Source: Paracoccaceae bacterium
GTDB taxonomy: Bacteria; Pseudomonadota; Alphaproteobacteria; Rhodobacterales; Rhodobacteraceae
DNA: 19,136 nucleotides
Assembly (NCBI GenBank): GCA_007131945.1
Contig: SLPP01000211.1
Coordinates: 1-19,136 of the forward strand
Direction: 5' to 3'
This document shows positions 1 to 12,000 of the stretch, piece after piece. Positions within the stretch are counted from its first letter, which is position 1. Each line of letters opens with the position of its first letter. The notes under the pieces were generated by a model. That model saw only the letters and a program-made list of their open reading frames with translations, was not told the origin of the DNA and ran no database searches. The position numbers and the translations under genes were made by a program.

Positions 1-2067
1 ACCGTTGCCGTGATCATGCTTGTCCTGTTGATCGCGTTCTCGATCGGGTTCGTGATCGAAACGTCTTTTTCGGAAGCACCACTGTTTCAAGCGATCGCAT
101 ACCTCGCCGCGGGCGGTGCGCTTTGCTGCGGTGCGCTGGCGCAGGTGCTGTCCCACTACGGTTACGTATCTCGGCTCGAAGCGCTCGACGGCCATCCGAC
201 TCCAGCCGAACGAGCAACCGCGCGCAGGATCCGCATCGGCGCGCTGATCCCGACCTATCGCGAGGCGCCGGAACTCGTCTATCGCGCGATGCTCAGCGTC
301 GCCTTGCAGCGCACGGAACACAAGTGGCTGCGCCTGTTGATCGACGATCCGCCCGATCCGAAAACGGATGAGAATGCCCGGTTGCTCGATGCCGCCCGCG
401 CCCTGCCCCGGCGTGTCGACGAATTCCTTGCGCCGCTCGAACGCATTGTGCGGCAGGCGGAAAACAGCGCGATGCGGGACCGATCCCAAGCTCCATTGGC
501 GCTTGCGCGAGCCCATCGGCGGCTTGCCTTCCGCTTCGCCCGCCTGGCGCGTGACTGGCCCGACGCCAGCGCCGATGATCGCTTTTTCCGCTGCCGCGTC
601 CTTGCCGATCTTGCCTTTCTTCACGCCGGCGACGCGATGAACGTTCCCGCTGATGCCGAGACGGCGCTGGCGGAACTCGTTGGGTTGAGTGCGCGTTTCC
701 GCTCCGATGTCGGCGCCTTCGAGCGCAAGACCTTCGCCAACATGAGCCATGCGGCGAACAAGGCGATGAACCTGAACACCGGGCTCCACCTGATCGGAAA
801 GCATGTTGCCGCGGTGGATGTCCATGGCGAACGCCGGCTGTTCGAGGACGCGTGGGGCGACATCCTGTTTCCGCCCTGCGATTTCGTCATGACGCTCGAT
901 GCCGACAGCCTCGTTGCGCCGTCCTACGCCGAGACCCTTCTCGCTATCGCGACGGCCGAGGATGCCGGCGATGTCGCGGTGGTGCAGACACCCTACGCGA
1001 CCCTATCCGAACCCGAAACGAAGCTCGAACGCGCCGCCGGCGCGACGACCGATGTCCAGCGGATCATCCATCTGGGCCTTCACCATTTCGGTGCGGCGTT
1101 CTGGATCGGGGCGAATGCGGTTCTGCGCGTCGCGGCCCTGCGCGAGATCGCGGTCGATGACGAAGAGCATGGCCACCCGATCCGCCGCTACATACGGGAT
1201 CGGACTCCGATCGAAGACGCCGAGAGCACGATCGATCTCGCGATGAAGGGCTGGCGGGTGCACAACCACGATGCCGAGATTGCCTGGTCGGCGACGCCGG
1301 CCGATTTCGGCGCGCTCGTGATCCAGCGGCGGCGGTGGGCCTGCGGCGGGCTGATCGTGCTGCCCAAGGCCATTCGCGCGGCCGCGGCGGCCCCCGGCTC
1401 GCGGTGGGCAGGCGCCCTCCAACTCCTGCTCCGCAGTCACTACCTGGGCTCGCTGACATGGGTTCCGCTGGCCTTGCTGATCGTGCTCCTGGCGCCGTTC
1501 GATGCCTCGCTTGCCGGTGTGTTCCTTCCCCTCGTCGCCGTTCCCTACTTCGTCACCTACGGGCTGGACCTCATCCTGTCGCGCCGGTCGGTGGGCGAAC
1601 TCGTGCAGGTTTACGGCCTCAACCTGCTCCTGATACCTGTCAACCTCGCCGGCGCATGGGCCTCGATTCGACAGGCGGTCACCGGACGCAAGGTGCCGTT
1701 TGCGCGGACGCCCAAGGTTCCGAACCGGACAGCCGCTCCCGTCCGGATTCTTCTCGCCATCTGGGGCGGTGCCTGTCTTGTGCTACTCAGCGCCGCTTGC
1801 GACGCTTGGCTGGGCAACGAGAATCGTGCCCTCTTTGCAGCCGTCAACGGCGCGGCGTTGCTCGCCGCAACGCTTGCCTTTGTCGGAGCGCGGGCAAGCC
1901 GGCAGGACATCCAGGCCGGGTTCGAAAGTTATCGTGGGCGGTTCCTGCATGCGCCATTACAGGCGAGGCGGGACCGTAACGCCGAAGACGACCCCCTCGC
2001 GACAGAGAAGCAGAAAGCAGGATTGAGAACGTCCCGTGCAGGAGCGGCATGCCCACAGGCGACCTGA
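1..2067 (+). CDS. GT2 family membrane glycosyltransferase, cellulose-synthase-like (5' end outside window)
   Basis: This is a processive-type inverting glycosyltransferase of the inner membrane that probably builds a polysaccharide from a nucleotide sugar; the sugar cannot be told. The frame is open to the left edge (three codons precede a GTG at 10), so the start is probably upstream. Numbering from that GTG, hydrophobic segments lie near 1-18 and 27-48. A GT-A domain follows with IPTYRE (80-85), an Asp pair in IDDPPDP (111-117), the metal-binding DAD in TLDADS (295-300), IED (401-403) where cellulose synthases carry TED, and QRRRW (439-443), the Q-x-x-RW motif. About five membrane helices follow between 477 and 626. 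Around 180 residues separate the first Asp pair from DAD, longer than in BcsA, so a helical insertion (roughly 125-240) is present. The family is secure from the motifs; the product is unknown. There is no PilZ-like C-terminal domain. It converges on the atp operon. Confidence 0.85.
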   Translation, partial: TVAVIMLVLLIAFSIGFVIETSFSEAPLFQAIAYLAAGGALCCGALAQVLSHYGYVSRLEALDGHPTPAERATARRIRIGALIPTYREAPELVYRAMLSVALQRTEHKWLRLLIDDPPDPKTDENARLLDAARALPRRVDEFLAPLERIVRQAENSAMRDRSQAPLALARAHRRLAFRFARLARDWPDASADDRFFRCRVLADLAFLHAGDAMNVPADAETALAELVGLSARFRSDVGAFERKTFANMSHAANKAMNLNTGLHLIGKHVAAVDVHGERRLFEDAWGDILFPPCDFVMTLDADSLVAPSYAETLLAIATAEDAGDVAVVQTPYATLSEPETKLERAAGATTDVQRIIHLGLHHFGAAFWIGANAVLRVAALREIAVDDEEHGHPIRRYIRDRTPIEDAESTIDLAMKGWRVHNHDAEIAWSATPADFGALVIQRRRWACGGLIVLPKAIRAAAAAPGSRWAGALQLLLRSHYLGSLTWVPLALLIVLLAPFDASLAGVFLPLVAVPYFVTYGLDLILSRRSVGELVQVYGLNLLLIPVNLAGAWASIRQAVTGRKVPFARTPKVPNRTAAPVRILLAIWGGACLVLLSAACDAWLGNENRALFAAVNGAALLAATLAFVGARASRQDIQAGFESYRGRFLHAPLQARRDRNAEDDPLATEKQKAGLRTSRAGAACPQAT

Positions 2068-2336
2068 ACGCCCGTGGCATGCGTCCGAGAACACAACCGT
2101 AGGCATCGCGAAGCATCCAGCGATCCCCCCTCGCGCCGGAGCGCGACGGGGTCGCTCAACATCGCCTGTGCGACCGCGACCAGCGGCAGATGGTTGGTAC
2201 TATCGTCGGCACCCATGCCTTCCGCATTTATGACGCCGAAATGGGTCTGCGCCTGCCTCTCGACGCACTGGCGCAGACTGACGACTGGCACCCGGTGCAG
2301 GGTTTTCGGACGCGACCGTCGCAACGGGCGCTCCAC
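2068..2336. other. Spacer without a recognised gene; one weak small open frame
   Basis: Between the glycosyltransferase stop and the atp terminator hairpins I recognise no gene family. On the + strand a frame without stops runs from 2103 to 2366, with an ATG at 2190 that would give 58 residues beginning MVGTIVGTHAFRIYDAEMG. Its middle reads like ordinary protein, but it has no clear ribosome binding site, its third codon positions are less GC-rich than the neighbours, and it would run through the first hairpin. On the - strand a longer open frame overlaps the glycosyltransferase 3' end and is probably a shadow. This may be a gene remnant. Confidence 0.3.
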
Positions 2337-2363
2337 CGTCGCCGGGCCCTCGGCCCGGCGACG
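2337..2363 (-). terminator. Perfect 12-bp hairpin, second of two downstream of atpC
   Basis: CGTCGCCGGGCC (2337-2348) and GGCCCGGCGACG (2352-2363) are exact reverse complements around a 3-nt loop. On the - strand this very stable stem comes just after the atpC terminator hairpin and its T-rich tail. No T run follows it on either strand, so alone it is more likely a back-up pause or 3'-end-protecting stem than a classic intrinsic terminator. Confidence 0.55.
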
Positions 2364-2369
2364 TAAGAA

Positions 2370-2404
2370 AGATGCAAAACGCGCGCCCGTCGAGGCGCGC
2401 GTTT
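2370..2404 (-). terminator. Rho-independent terminator of the atp operon
   Basis: AAACGCGCGCC (2377-2387) and GGCGCGCGTTT (2394-2404) form an exact 11-bp inverted repeat with a 6-nt loop. Read on the - strand it starts 26 nt after the atpC stop and is followed by TTTTGCATCTTTC, a usable T-rich tail. It is therefore placed to end the atpHAGDC transcript. The stem could also act weakly for transcription arriving from the glycosyltransferase side. Confidence 0.8.
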
Positions 2405-2430
2405 CTCATTTGAGCCAATCCGGAGCCAGT

Positions 2431-2844
2431 TCAGGCAGCGGAGGCCTGCAGGCCCAGTTGCCGGCCAAGTTCCATCAGGTCGGCGAAATGCTTGTTCGCG
2501 CTGTCCTGCTCGGGTCCGGTCGCGGCGTCGCGCGCGGACCGCGCCTCGGTTACCAGCGCGTCGAACGCGTCCTGTTTAAGCTCCTCGGCCAGCAGGCTGC
2601 GCTCGGCGAGAAGCGAGACCCGCTCGCCGGTCACCTCGGCAAAGCCGCCGGTGACAACATAGCGCATCTCGCCCTTCTCGGTCGCGGCGATGACGATGCC
2701 GGGCCTGAGCGTCGAGATGAAGGGCACATGCCCCGGCATTGCGGTGAAATCACCCTCGGCACCGGGGATCTGGACCTCGGTCGCGGGGACCGAGGCCAGC
2801 ATCTTCTCCGGCGAGACGAGGTCGAACTGCAAGGTATCGGCCAT
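2431..2844 (-). CDS. atpC: F1Fo ATP synthase subunit epsilon
   Basis: AtpC is the epsilon subunit of the F1 central stalk. It couples rotation of the Fo ring to catalysis and can inhibit ATP hydrolysis. The protein is 137 residues, normal for the family. The N-terminal beta-sandwich is recognisable from LQFDLVSPEKMLASV (5-19), the EGDFTAMPGHVPFISTLRPG stretch (30-49) and VVTGGFAEV (63-71). The C-terminal part is the helical hairpin, rich in Ala and Glu (about 85-135). The ATG lies 10 nt after the atpD stop, so it is the last gene of the operon and is translated from the same transcript. A strong terminator follows directly. I see nothing abnormal. Confidence 0.97.
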   Translation of the reverse strand: MADTLQFDLVSPEKMLASVPATEVQIPGAEGDFTAMPGHVPFISTLRPGIVIAATEKGEMRYVVTGGFAEVTGERVSLLAERSLLAEELKQDAFDALVTEARSARDAATGPEQDSANKHFADLMELGRQLGLQASAA

Positions 2845-2854
2845 GGCGCTCCCC

Positions 2855-5171
<2,317 letters not shown>

Positions 5172-5193
5172 CGCCTTCTCCTTAAGTCCCGGT

Positions 5194-6732
<1,539 letters not shown>

Positions 6733-7293
6733 TTATCCGACCTCTTTCATGCTGTTCTGGAGGGCCGCGAGCTTGGAGCGGATCGATGTGTCGACCATCT
6801 TCGAGCCCACTTTGACGACAAGGCCGCCGATGAGCGACTCATCGACGGCGACATTCAGCTTCACCTTCTTGCCGAAACGCTCCTTCAGCGTCGCGGCCAG
6901 CGCATCGGCCTGCGCCTTGGTCAGTACCGTGGCCGAAGTCACCTCGGCCGAAACCTCGCCCTTCTCCTCGGCGATCATCCGGCGCAGGATCGACAGAAGC
7001 TGCGGCACGGCGAAAAGCCGGCGGTTCTGTGCCATCAGGCCGAGCGCACCGGTCATCGTCTGCGACAGCTTCATCTTCTGCGCAAGGGCGGTGATGGCAC
7101 GGCCCTGTTCCTCACGCGGGAGGAGCGGCGAAGTCATCATGCGGCGCAGATCGTCGCTCTCGGCGAGGGCGGCATCCAGCGCATCGACATCCGCCTCGAG
7201 CGCCTTGAGCGCGTTTTCCTCGCGGGCGAGATCGAACACGGCGGTGGCATAGCGCTGGGCGATACCGGACGAAATCGAAGCTGATTCGGACAC
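6733..7293 (-). CDS. atpH: F1Fo ATP synthase subunit delta (OSCP)
   Basis: AtpH, the delta/OSCP subunit, links the top of the F1 head to the peripheral stalk b subunits so that the head does not rotate. With a GTG start at 7293 the protein is 186 residues, begins [20 protein letters not shown] and matches the usual alphaproteobacterial length. I chose this start because GGAAGG lies 6 nt upstream of the GTG, whereas the nearby ATG at 7299 abuts that same GGAAGG and leaves no spacer. The conserved C-terminal pattern with [21 protein letters not shown] is present, ending in the RSKLAALQ helix. It is the first gene of the operon. The alternative is the ATG at 7299, giving 188 residues. Confidence 0.95.
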   Translation of the reverse strand: MSESASISSGIAQRYATAVFDLAREENALKALEADVDALDAALAESDDLRRMMTSPLLPREEQGRAITALAQKMKLSQTMTGALGLMAQNRRLFAVPQLLSILRRMIAEEKGEVSAEVTSATVLTKAQADALAATLKERFGKKVKLNVAVDESLIGGLVVKVGSKMVDTSIRSKLAALQNSMKEVG

Positions 7294-7385
7294 GTCCATC
7301 CTTCCGATGTCTGGTCGCCCTTCGGCCACGCGCCTGGCCCGGGCAGCAGGGTGCGGACGTCGGCGCGGCACCCGAAATCGGCGCT

Positions 7386-7414
7386 TCCCTAGCAGAGCAA
7401 TCACAGCCCCGCAA
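7386..7414 (-). promoter_or_regulatory. Candidate sigma70-type promoter of the atp operon
   Basis: On the - strand a -35-like TTGCGG (7414-7409) and a -10-like TAGGGA (7391-7386) are separated by 17 nt. Transcription would start around 7378 and leave a leader of about 85 nt before atpH. The -10 is a weak match. The placement is sensible because no gene lies between atpH and the NTF2-like stop at 7552, but the assignment is by eye only. Confidence 0.35.
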
Positions 7415-7551
7415 CCATCAAGGCGGCGTGAGCACCGCCCGCGGGCGCTGTTAGCGACGAAGCTCGCACCGGCGCGGGGACGCGGCGGCATGTCGCGGGC
7501 AGCCTGTTCGCGCGGAACCGATGCCGCGGCGCGGCAAGGGACGGCGGGCAC

Positions 7552-7980
7552 TCAGTCCGGAAGCGCCATCGAATGCCACCAGATTCGCGCCGCGCGGCAG
7601 AGCCCGCCTGGGGCGAATTGCGCCGTCAGCACCCCGTCCAGCACCAGCCGCGGCAGCGGATCGCCCGGCTTGCGATCGGGCAGTCCGGTCCCGGTCGAAG
7701 CCGCCCAGATCCGGAACAGCTCCTCCGACGCCACCTGGTAGGTGACGTGCCAGTGCGCGATCCCGCCATCCGTCGTTTCGGCCAGCACCGCGTAGTCGAG
7801 CGCGATGTCGCGCTGCAGCTCGATCCGCGCCCAGTAGTCGGCGAGCGCCGCGTGCCCGCGCTGCACCTGGAAGGGGGTGTTGTGATACTCCCCGTCGGGC
7901 GTGAAGAGGGCCGCGAAGCCGGCCTTGTCCCGCCCCTCCCAGACGCGCTTGTAGGCGGCCATGAAGTGATGGATGCTCAT
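7552..7980 (-). CDS. Small NTF2/SnoaL-like protein of unknown function
   Basis: This 142-residue protein looks like the cone-shaped NTF2/SnoaL fold, a scaffold used by small enzymes, binding proteins and stress proteins. Supporting features are the N-terminal helix MSIHHFMAAYKRVWEGRD, then FAALFTPDGEYHNTP (22-36), where a strand turns into the pocket, GHAALADYWARI (42-53), and alternating strands in the second half (GGIAHWHVTYQV, 72-83; GVLTAQFAP, 116-124). The ATG at 7980 has AGAGGA about 9 nt upstream. The frame continues upstream without a stop, but that part is arginine-rich shadow sequence. It lies 53 nt after the DUF1989 gene on the same strand, so the two are probably co-transcribed. 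The fold is fairly likely; no substrate can be inferred. Confidence 0.75.
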   Translation of the reverse strand: MSIHHFMAAYKRVWEGRDKAGFAALFTPDGEYHNTPFQVQRGHAALADYWARIELQRDIALDYAVLAETTDGGIAHWHVTYQVASEELFRIWAASTGTGLPDRKPGDPLPRLVLDGVLTAQFAPGGLCRAARIWWHSMALPD

Positions 7981-8033
7981 TGCCGTCGTTCCTCTCCGTC
8001 GTTGCGCGCCGGAACCAACCGCGCCGGGCCCGG

Positions 8034-8891
8034 TCAGGCCCCGGCCGGCAGTCCGTGGCTGCGGTCGTAGCCGTTGGGCGGCGGGCTTTCCCAGCCGTCG
8101 AGCGCGCCGGGCGCGGGCGCGAGAACCTCGACCCGCAGCGGGTGGCACCGGGCCGCATCCGAGGAATGCTCGGCCCCGCAATCGCCGCCGGGGCAGGCCG
8201 AGAGCACGCCCAGGAGGTCAATCTCGGCGAAGAACGCGATGAAGTCGCCCTTTCGCGCCGGGCTCGCCTTCATGAAGTACTGACCGGTATCGGCGGTGAA
8301 GCCCGTGCACATGAAGACGTTGAGCACGTCATGGACCAGCGCCTCGGCCCGGTCGCGGGCGAACCCCTCGGCGACCAGCGCGCGGGTCAGGTTCGAGTGG
8401 CAGCAATGGTGATAATTTGCCCCTCCCGAGAGCAGGTGGTGCGTGTAGGGATCGCAGCGCGTGCCGATCACGTCGTGGACACGCCCGCCGAAGGCATCGG
8501 TCCCGTACCAGTCGAGGCTGTCCTCGACGATCGTCGCCATGGGGCGCAGCCAGGGAAAGCCCGACCACATCCGCGCGCCCACCGAAAGATGCGTGCCATG
8601 CAGCGCGCGCGTCTTTCCGGAATAGAACCGTTCGTCGGGATTCTCGGCATTGAAGAGGTTCAGGTCGCCCACCTGGGCCCCTTCCGGGCACGAGATGCGG
8701 AAGAAGTGGCCCGCCGGGGCGCGGAAGGCGGCGGCCTCGCGCGGCGGCACGGTCACCTCGGCGACCGGCCGGGCCCCGGCGCGTGCGCGGGCGTAGTGCG
8801 CAAGATCCGGCCGGGGCAGGGCGTCGGTCGGGTAGCAGATCACCGGCGCGACGGCGCGACGGTCCTCGGCATCCTCGGGCGGGCGGGTCAT
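8034..8891 (-). CDS. DUF1989 family protein (urea carboxylase-associated type)
   Basis: This 285-residue protein belongs to the DUF1989 family. Some members are known as urea carboxylase-associated proteins and, in guanidine users, as carboxyguanidine deiminase subunits. Signs are GAQVGDLNLFNAENPDERFY (71-90), THLSVGARMWS (100-110), HDVIGTRCDP (139-148) and the C-terminal LSACPGGDCG (230-239). Potential metal or catalytic residues are H139, C146, the H161-H162-C163-C164-H165 cluster, C233, C238 and C249. Neither a urea carboxylase, a guanidine carboxylase nor an allophanate hydrolase lies nearby, so this is an orphan copy whose reaction cannot be assigned. It faces away from the kinase gene across a 161-nt spacer and precedes the NTF2-like gene. 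The family call is good; the function is open. Confidence 0.8.
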   Translation of the reverse strand: MTRPPEDAEDRRAVAPVICYPTDALPRPDLAHYARARAGARPVAEVTVPPREAAAFRAPAGHFFRISCPEGAQVGDLNLFNAENPDERFYSGKTRALHGTHLSVGARMWSGFPWLRPMATIVEDSLDWYGTDAFGGRVHDVIGTRCDPYTHHLLSGGANYHHCCHSNLTRALVAEGFARDRAEALVHDVLNVFMCTGFTADTGQYFMKASPARKGDFIAFFAEIDLLGVLSACPGGDCGAEHSSDAARCHPLRVEVLAPAPGALDGWESPPPNGYDRSHGLPAGA

Positions 8892-8940
8892 CGGCGCCTC
8901 GTCGCTGGCTCTCGGAGGCGGTCAGAAGACGGCCGCGCGC

Positions 8941-9000
8941 CCCGGCTGTCAAGCCGGGCGTGACACCGTGGCGCGAGTGGTTTAACCGTTTCTCAACGGT
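8941..9000. promoter_or_regulatory. Divergent spacer with two inverted repeats and a CtrA-like site
   Basis: The spacer between the DUF1989 gene and the kinase holds CCCGGCT-GTCA-AGCCGGG (8941-8958) and ACCGTT-TCTC-AACGGT (8985-9000), both exact inverted repeats with 4-nt loops. Overlapping the second is TTAA-N7-TCAAC (8982-8997), one base from the CtrA consensus TTAA-N7-TTAAC. The site lies about 56-71 nt upstream of the kinase ATG, a plausible promoter position. Binding by CtrA is inference only. Confidence 0.35.
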
Positions 9001-9052
9001 AGCGGGTATCTGTGGAGAGTTGCGTCTTGGCCATCCCTGTCGAAGCGAACGC

Positions 9053-12000
9053 ATGCAGGCGATCCAGAACCTGAGCCCGCTGCCACCGAACGACGCGGTC
9101 GGAGTCTATCCGATCGTGGTCGAGGCGCTGGGTCGGCTGTTGCGGGCCGAGCCGCAGGCGCTCGACGGCGCGATCGAGCAGGTGCTGGCGCAGATCGGCA
9201 GCCTGGCCGGGGCCTGCCGGGCCTATCTCTTCCTCCAGGACGGGCGCGTTTGGTCGAACACGCATGAATGGTGCGCTCCCGGCGTCGAGCCGGTCAAGGA
9301 CATGATGCAGGATGTTCCGCTGGAGGAGTCCGCGCCGATCCCGGAGATCATGAGCAGTGGCCGCGTGCTGCAGATCGACTCGGTCGCGGCGCTGCCCGAC
9401 GGACCGCTGCGCCGGCTGCTCGAGCGGCAGAGCATCCGCTCGCTGCTGGTCGTGCCGCTCTCGCGCGACGGCGCCTTCAAGGGCATCGTCGGGTTCGACC
9501 GGGTGCACTGCGAACGACCGTTCAGCCCCGACGATGTCTGGGTGTTGCGCACGCTGTCCGACGGGCTGCTGTCGGCGATCGCCCGCCAGCGCGCCGAGGC
9601 GGCGCTTGCCGAGGCGCGCGACGCGCAGGCCGAAACGCTCGACCGGCTGCGCGCCACGCTTGCGGCGATGCCCGAGGTCGTGCTCGAGATCGACGAGCAG
9701 GGGCGCTGCATCGACTACCACGTCTCGCGCCCCGATCTCCTCACCGAATCGCCCGAGACGCTGCTTGGCAAGACGCTGGAGGAAACCCTGCCGCCCGACG
9801 TGGCCGCGCTGCAGCGCCGCGCCATGGAGGAGGCGCGAGCGAACGGGATCGCGACGGCGCCGGTCTACCGGCTTCGCACCGGCGGCGCTCTGCGGGCCTT
9901 CCAGCTGACCGTCGCGCGGCGGCAGCGCGCCGGGCGCAGCGGTGCCGGCTTCGTCTTCCGCATCCGCGACGTGACCGAGGAAGCGGCGCGGGCCGAGGAA
10001 AACCTGATGCTGGGCGAGGTCGTCCGCCGGATGCAGAGCGCAGCGGCCGTCAGCGATGTCGATCTGCGCCCGCGCTGGATCAACCCGGCGCTTCAGGCCC
10101 GGCTCGGCATGAGCCTCGAGGAGCTGCGCGAGACCACGCTGCGGGAATTCCTGCTGTCGGGTGATTTCGACCCGGCAGAGAGGCAACGCATTCTCGACGC
10201 CCTCGATCGCCGCGAGCCGATCCGCGTCGAGATCGAGCGCCGGCATCCGGCCGACGGCGCCTACTGGGTCGATGCCGATTTTCAGCCACTGTTCACGGCC
10301 GAGGGCGAGTTCGAGGGTTACCTGGTGCTGTCGATCGACATCACCGAACGCAAGCGCAAGGATGCCGAGGTTGCGCGCCTGGGGCATGCGGCGGCGGCGG
10401 CGCATGCGCGCCTCGACCAGGCGATCGAGGCGCTGCAGGACGGTTTCGTTCTCTTCGATGACCAGGACCGGCTGATCCTGTGCAACTCGAAGTACCGCGA
10501 ACTCAATGCCGGAATCGCCGACATCCTCGAGCCGGGCGTGACGCTGAGCGAGATCATCAAGACCGGCTACGCGCGCGGGATCTACGACTGCCCGGAAGAG
10601 GAGCTGGAAGATCAGCGCCAGCGCATGCTCGACACGCTGAAGCTCGATTCGGTCGAGTTCGAACTGGCCTATCGCAACGGCCGGATCATCCGGCTCTATG
10701 CCAAGCGGCTTGCCGATGGCGGCCATGTCGGACTGCGCATCGACGTCACCGCCATCCGCGAGGCCGAACGCCGGCTGAGCGCGATCATCGAGGGCGCGCG
10801 GCTGGGCACGACCGAGCTCGACCTCGAGACCTACATCGAGACCGTCAACAGCGGTTGGGCCGAGATGCTGGGATTCGCACCCGGCGAGCTGACCGAGTTG
10901 AGCCAGGAGCTTTGGGACAGCCTCGTCCATCCCGAGGACCGCGACCGGGTGATGAACGCGGTCCACCGGGTCGAGAGCGGGCAGAGCGAGAGTTACGAGG
11001 CCGAATTCCGCCTGCGCCATCGCGATGGCCACTGGGTGCATGTCCTCGAACGCGGCCGGCTCAGCCGGTGCGATGCCGAGGGCCGGCCGCAGCGGATCAG
11101 CGGCGTGACGATCGACCTGACCGAACAGCGCACGGCGGAGGAAAGGCTGCACCGCATCCTGACCGCCACCTCGGTCGGCGTTTGGGAACTCGACAACCGC
11201 AGCGGCGAGGTGGCCATCGACGATCAGTACGCGGCGATCCTTGGCCGCACGCGCGCCGAGCTGGAGCCAATGACGCATGCCCGGTTCGAGGCGATGGTCC
11301 ATCCCGAGGATCTGCCGAAGCTGCATGAAAATGTCGCGGCGCACTACGGTTCGGGCAAGCGGGCGGTCTCGCACGAGTTCCGCATGCGCCACCGCGAGGG
11401 GCACTGGGTCTGGGTCCTGTCCAAGGCGCAGGTCACCGACTGGGCGGCGCCGGGCAGGCCGGCGCGGGAAAGCGGCGTGCTGCTGGACATCACCGAGCAC
11501 AAGTTGCGCGAATTCGCGCTCGCCCAGGCCAAGGAGGCGCTGGAACAGGCGCTGGCCGCGCGGCAGGAGGCCGAGCAGCGCTTCGCTGATATCGCCGCGG
11601 TCAGCGACAACTGGTTCTGGGAGCAGGATGCCGAGTTGCGCTTCACCTATGTCTCGAGCGGGTTCGAACGCGCGACCGGGATCCGGCCGTCGTCGATTCT
11701 CGGCCGGACACGGCACGAGGTGAATGCGCGTGCCGAGGCGCGGATGAGCGCGGACTGGGACGATCTTGCCCGCCGGATCGCCGCGCGCGAGGCCTATACC
11801 GACTTCGTCTACCGGGTTGCCGACGACGGCGCGGGCCGGCCGATCTGGATCCGGGTGAGCGGCGCGCCCTATTTCGCGCCCGATGGTACCTTTCTCGGCT
11901 ATCGCGGCGTCGGCTCGAACGTCACGGCGCTGATCGCGGCGACCGAACGGGCCGAGGCGGCGAACCGCGCCAAGTCGCGCTTCCTTGCCAACATGAGCCA

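Noticed and set aside
7300..7551. A longer N-terminal extension of AtpH up to 7551
   Set aside because: The added residues are Arg/Pro/Ala-rich and unlike any delta subunit, the GTG at 7293 has a better ribosome binding site, and the region is needed for the operon promoter.
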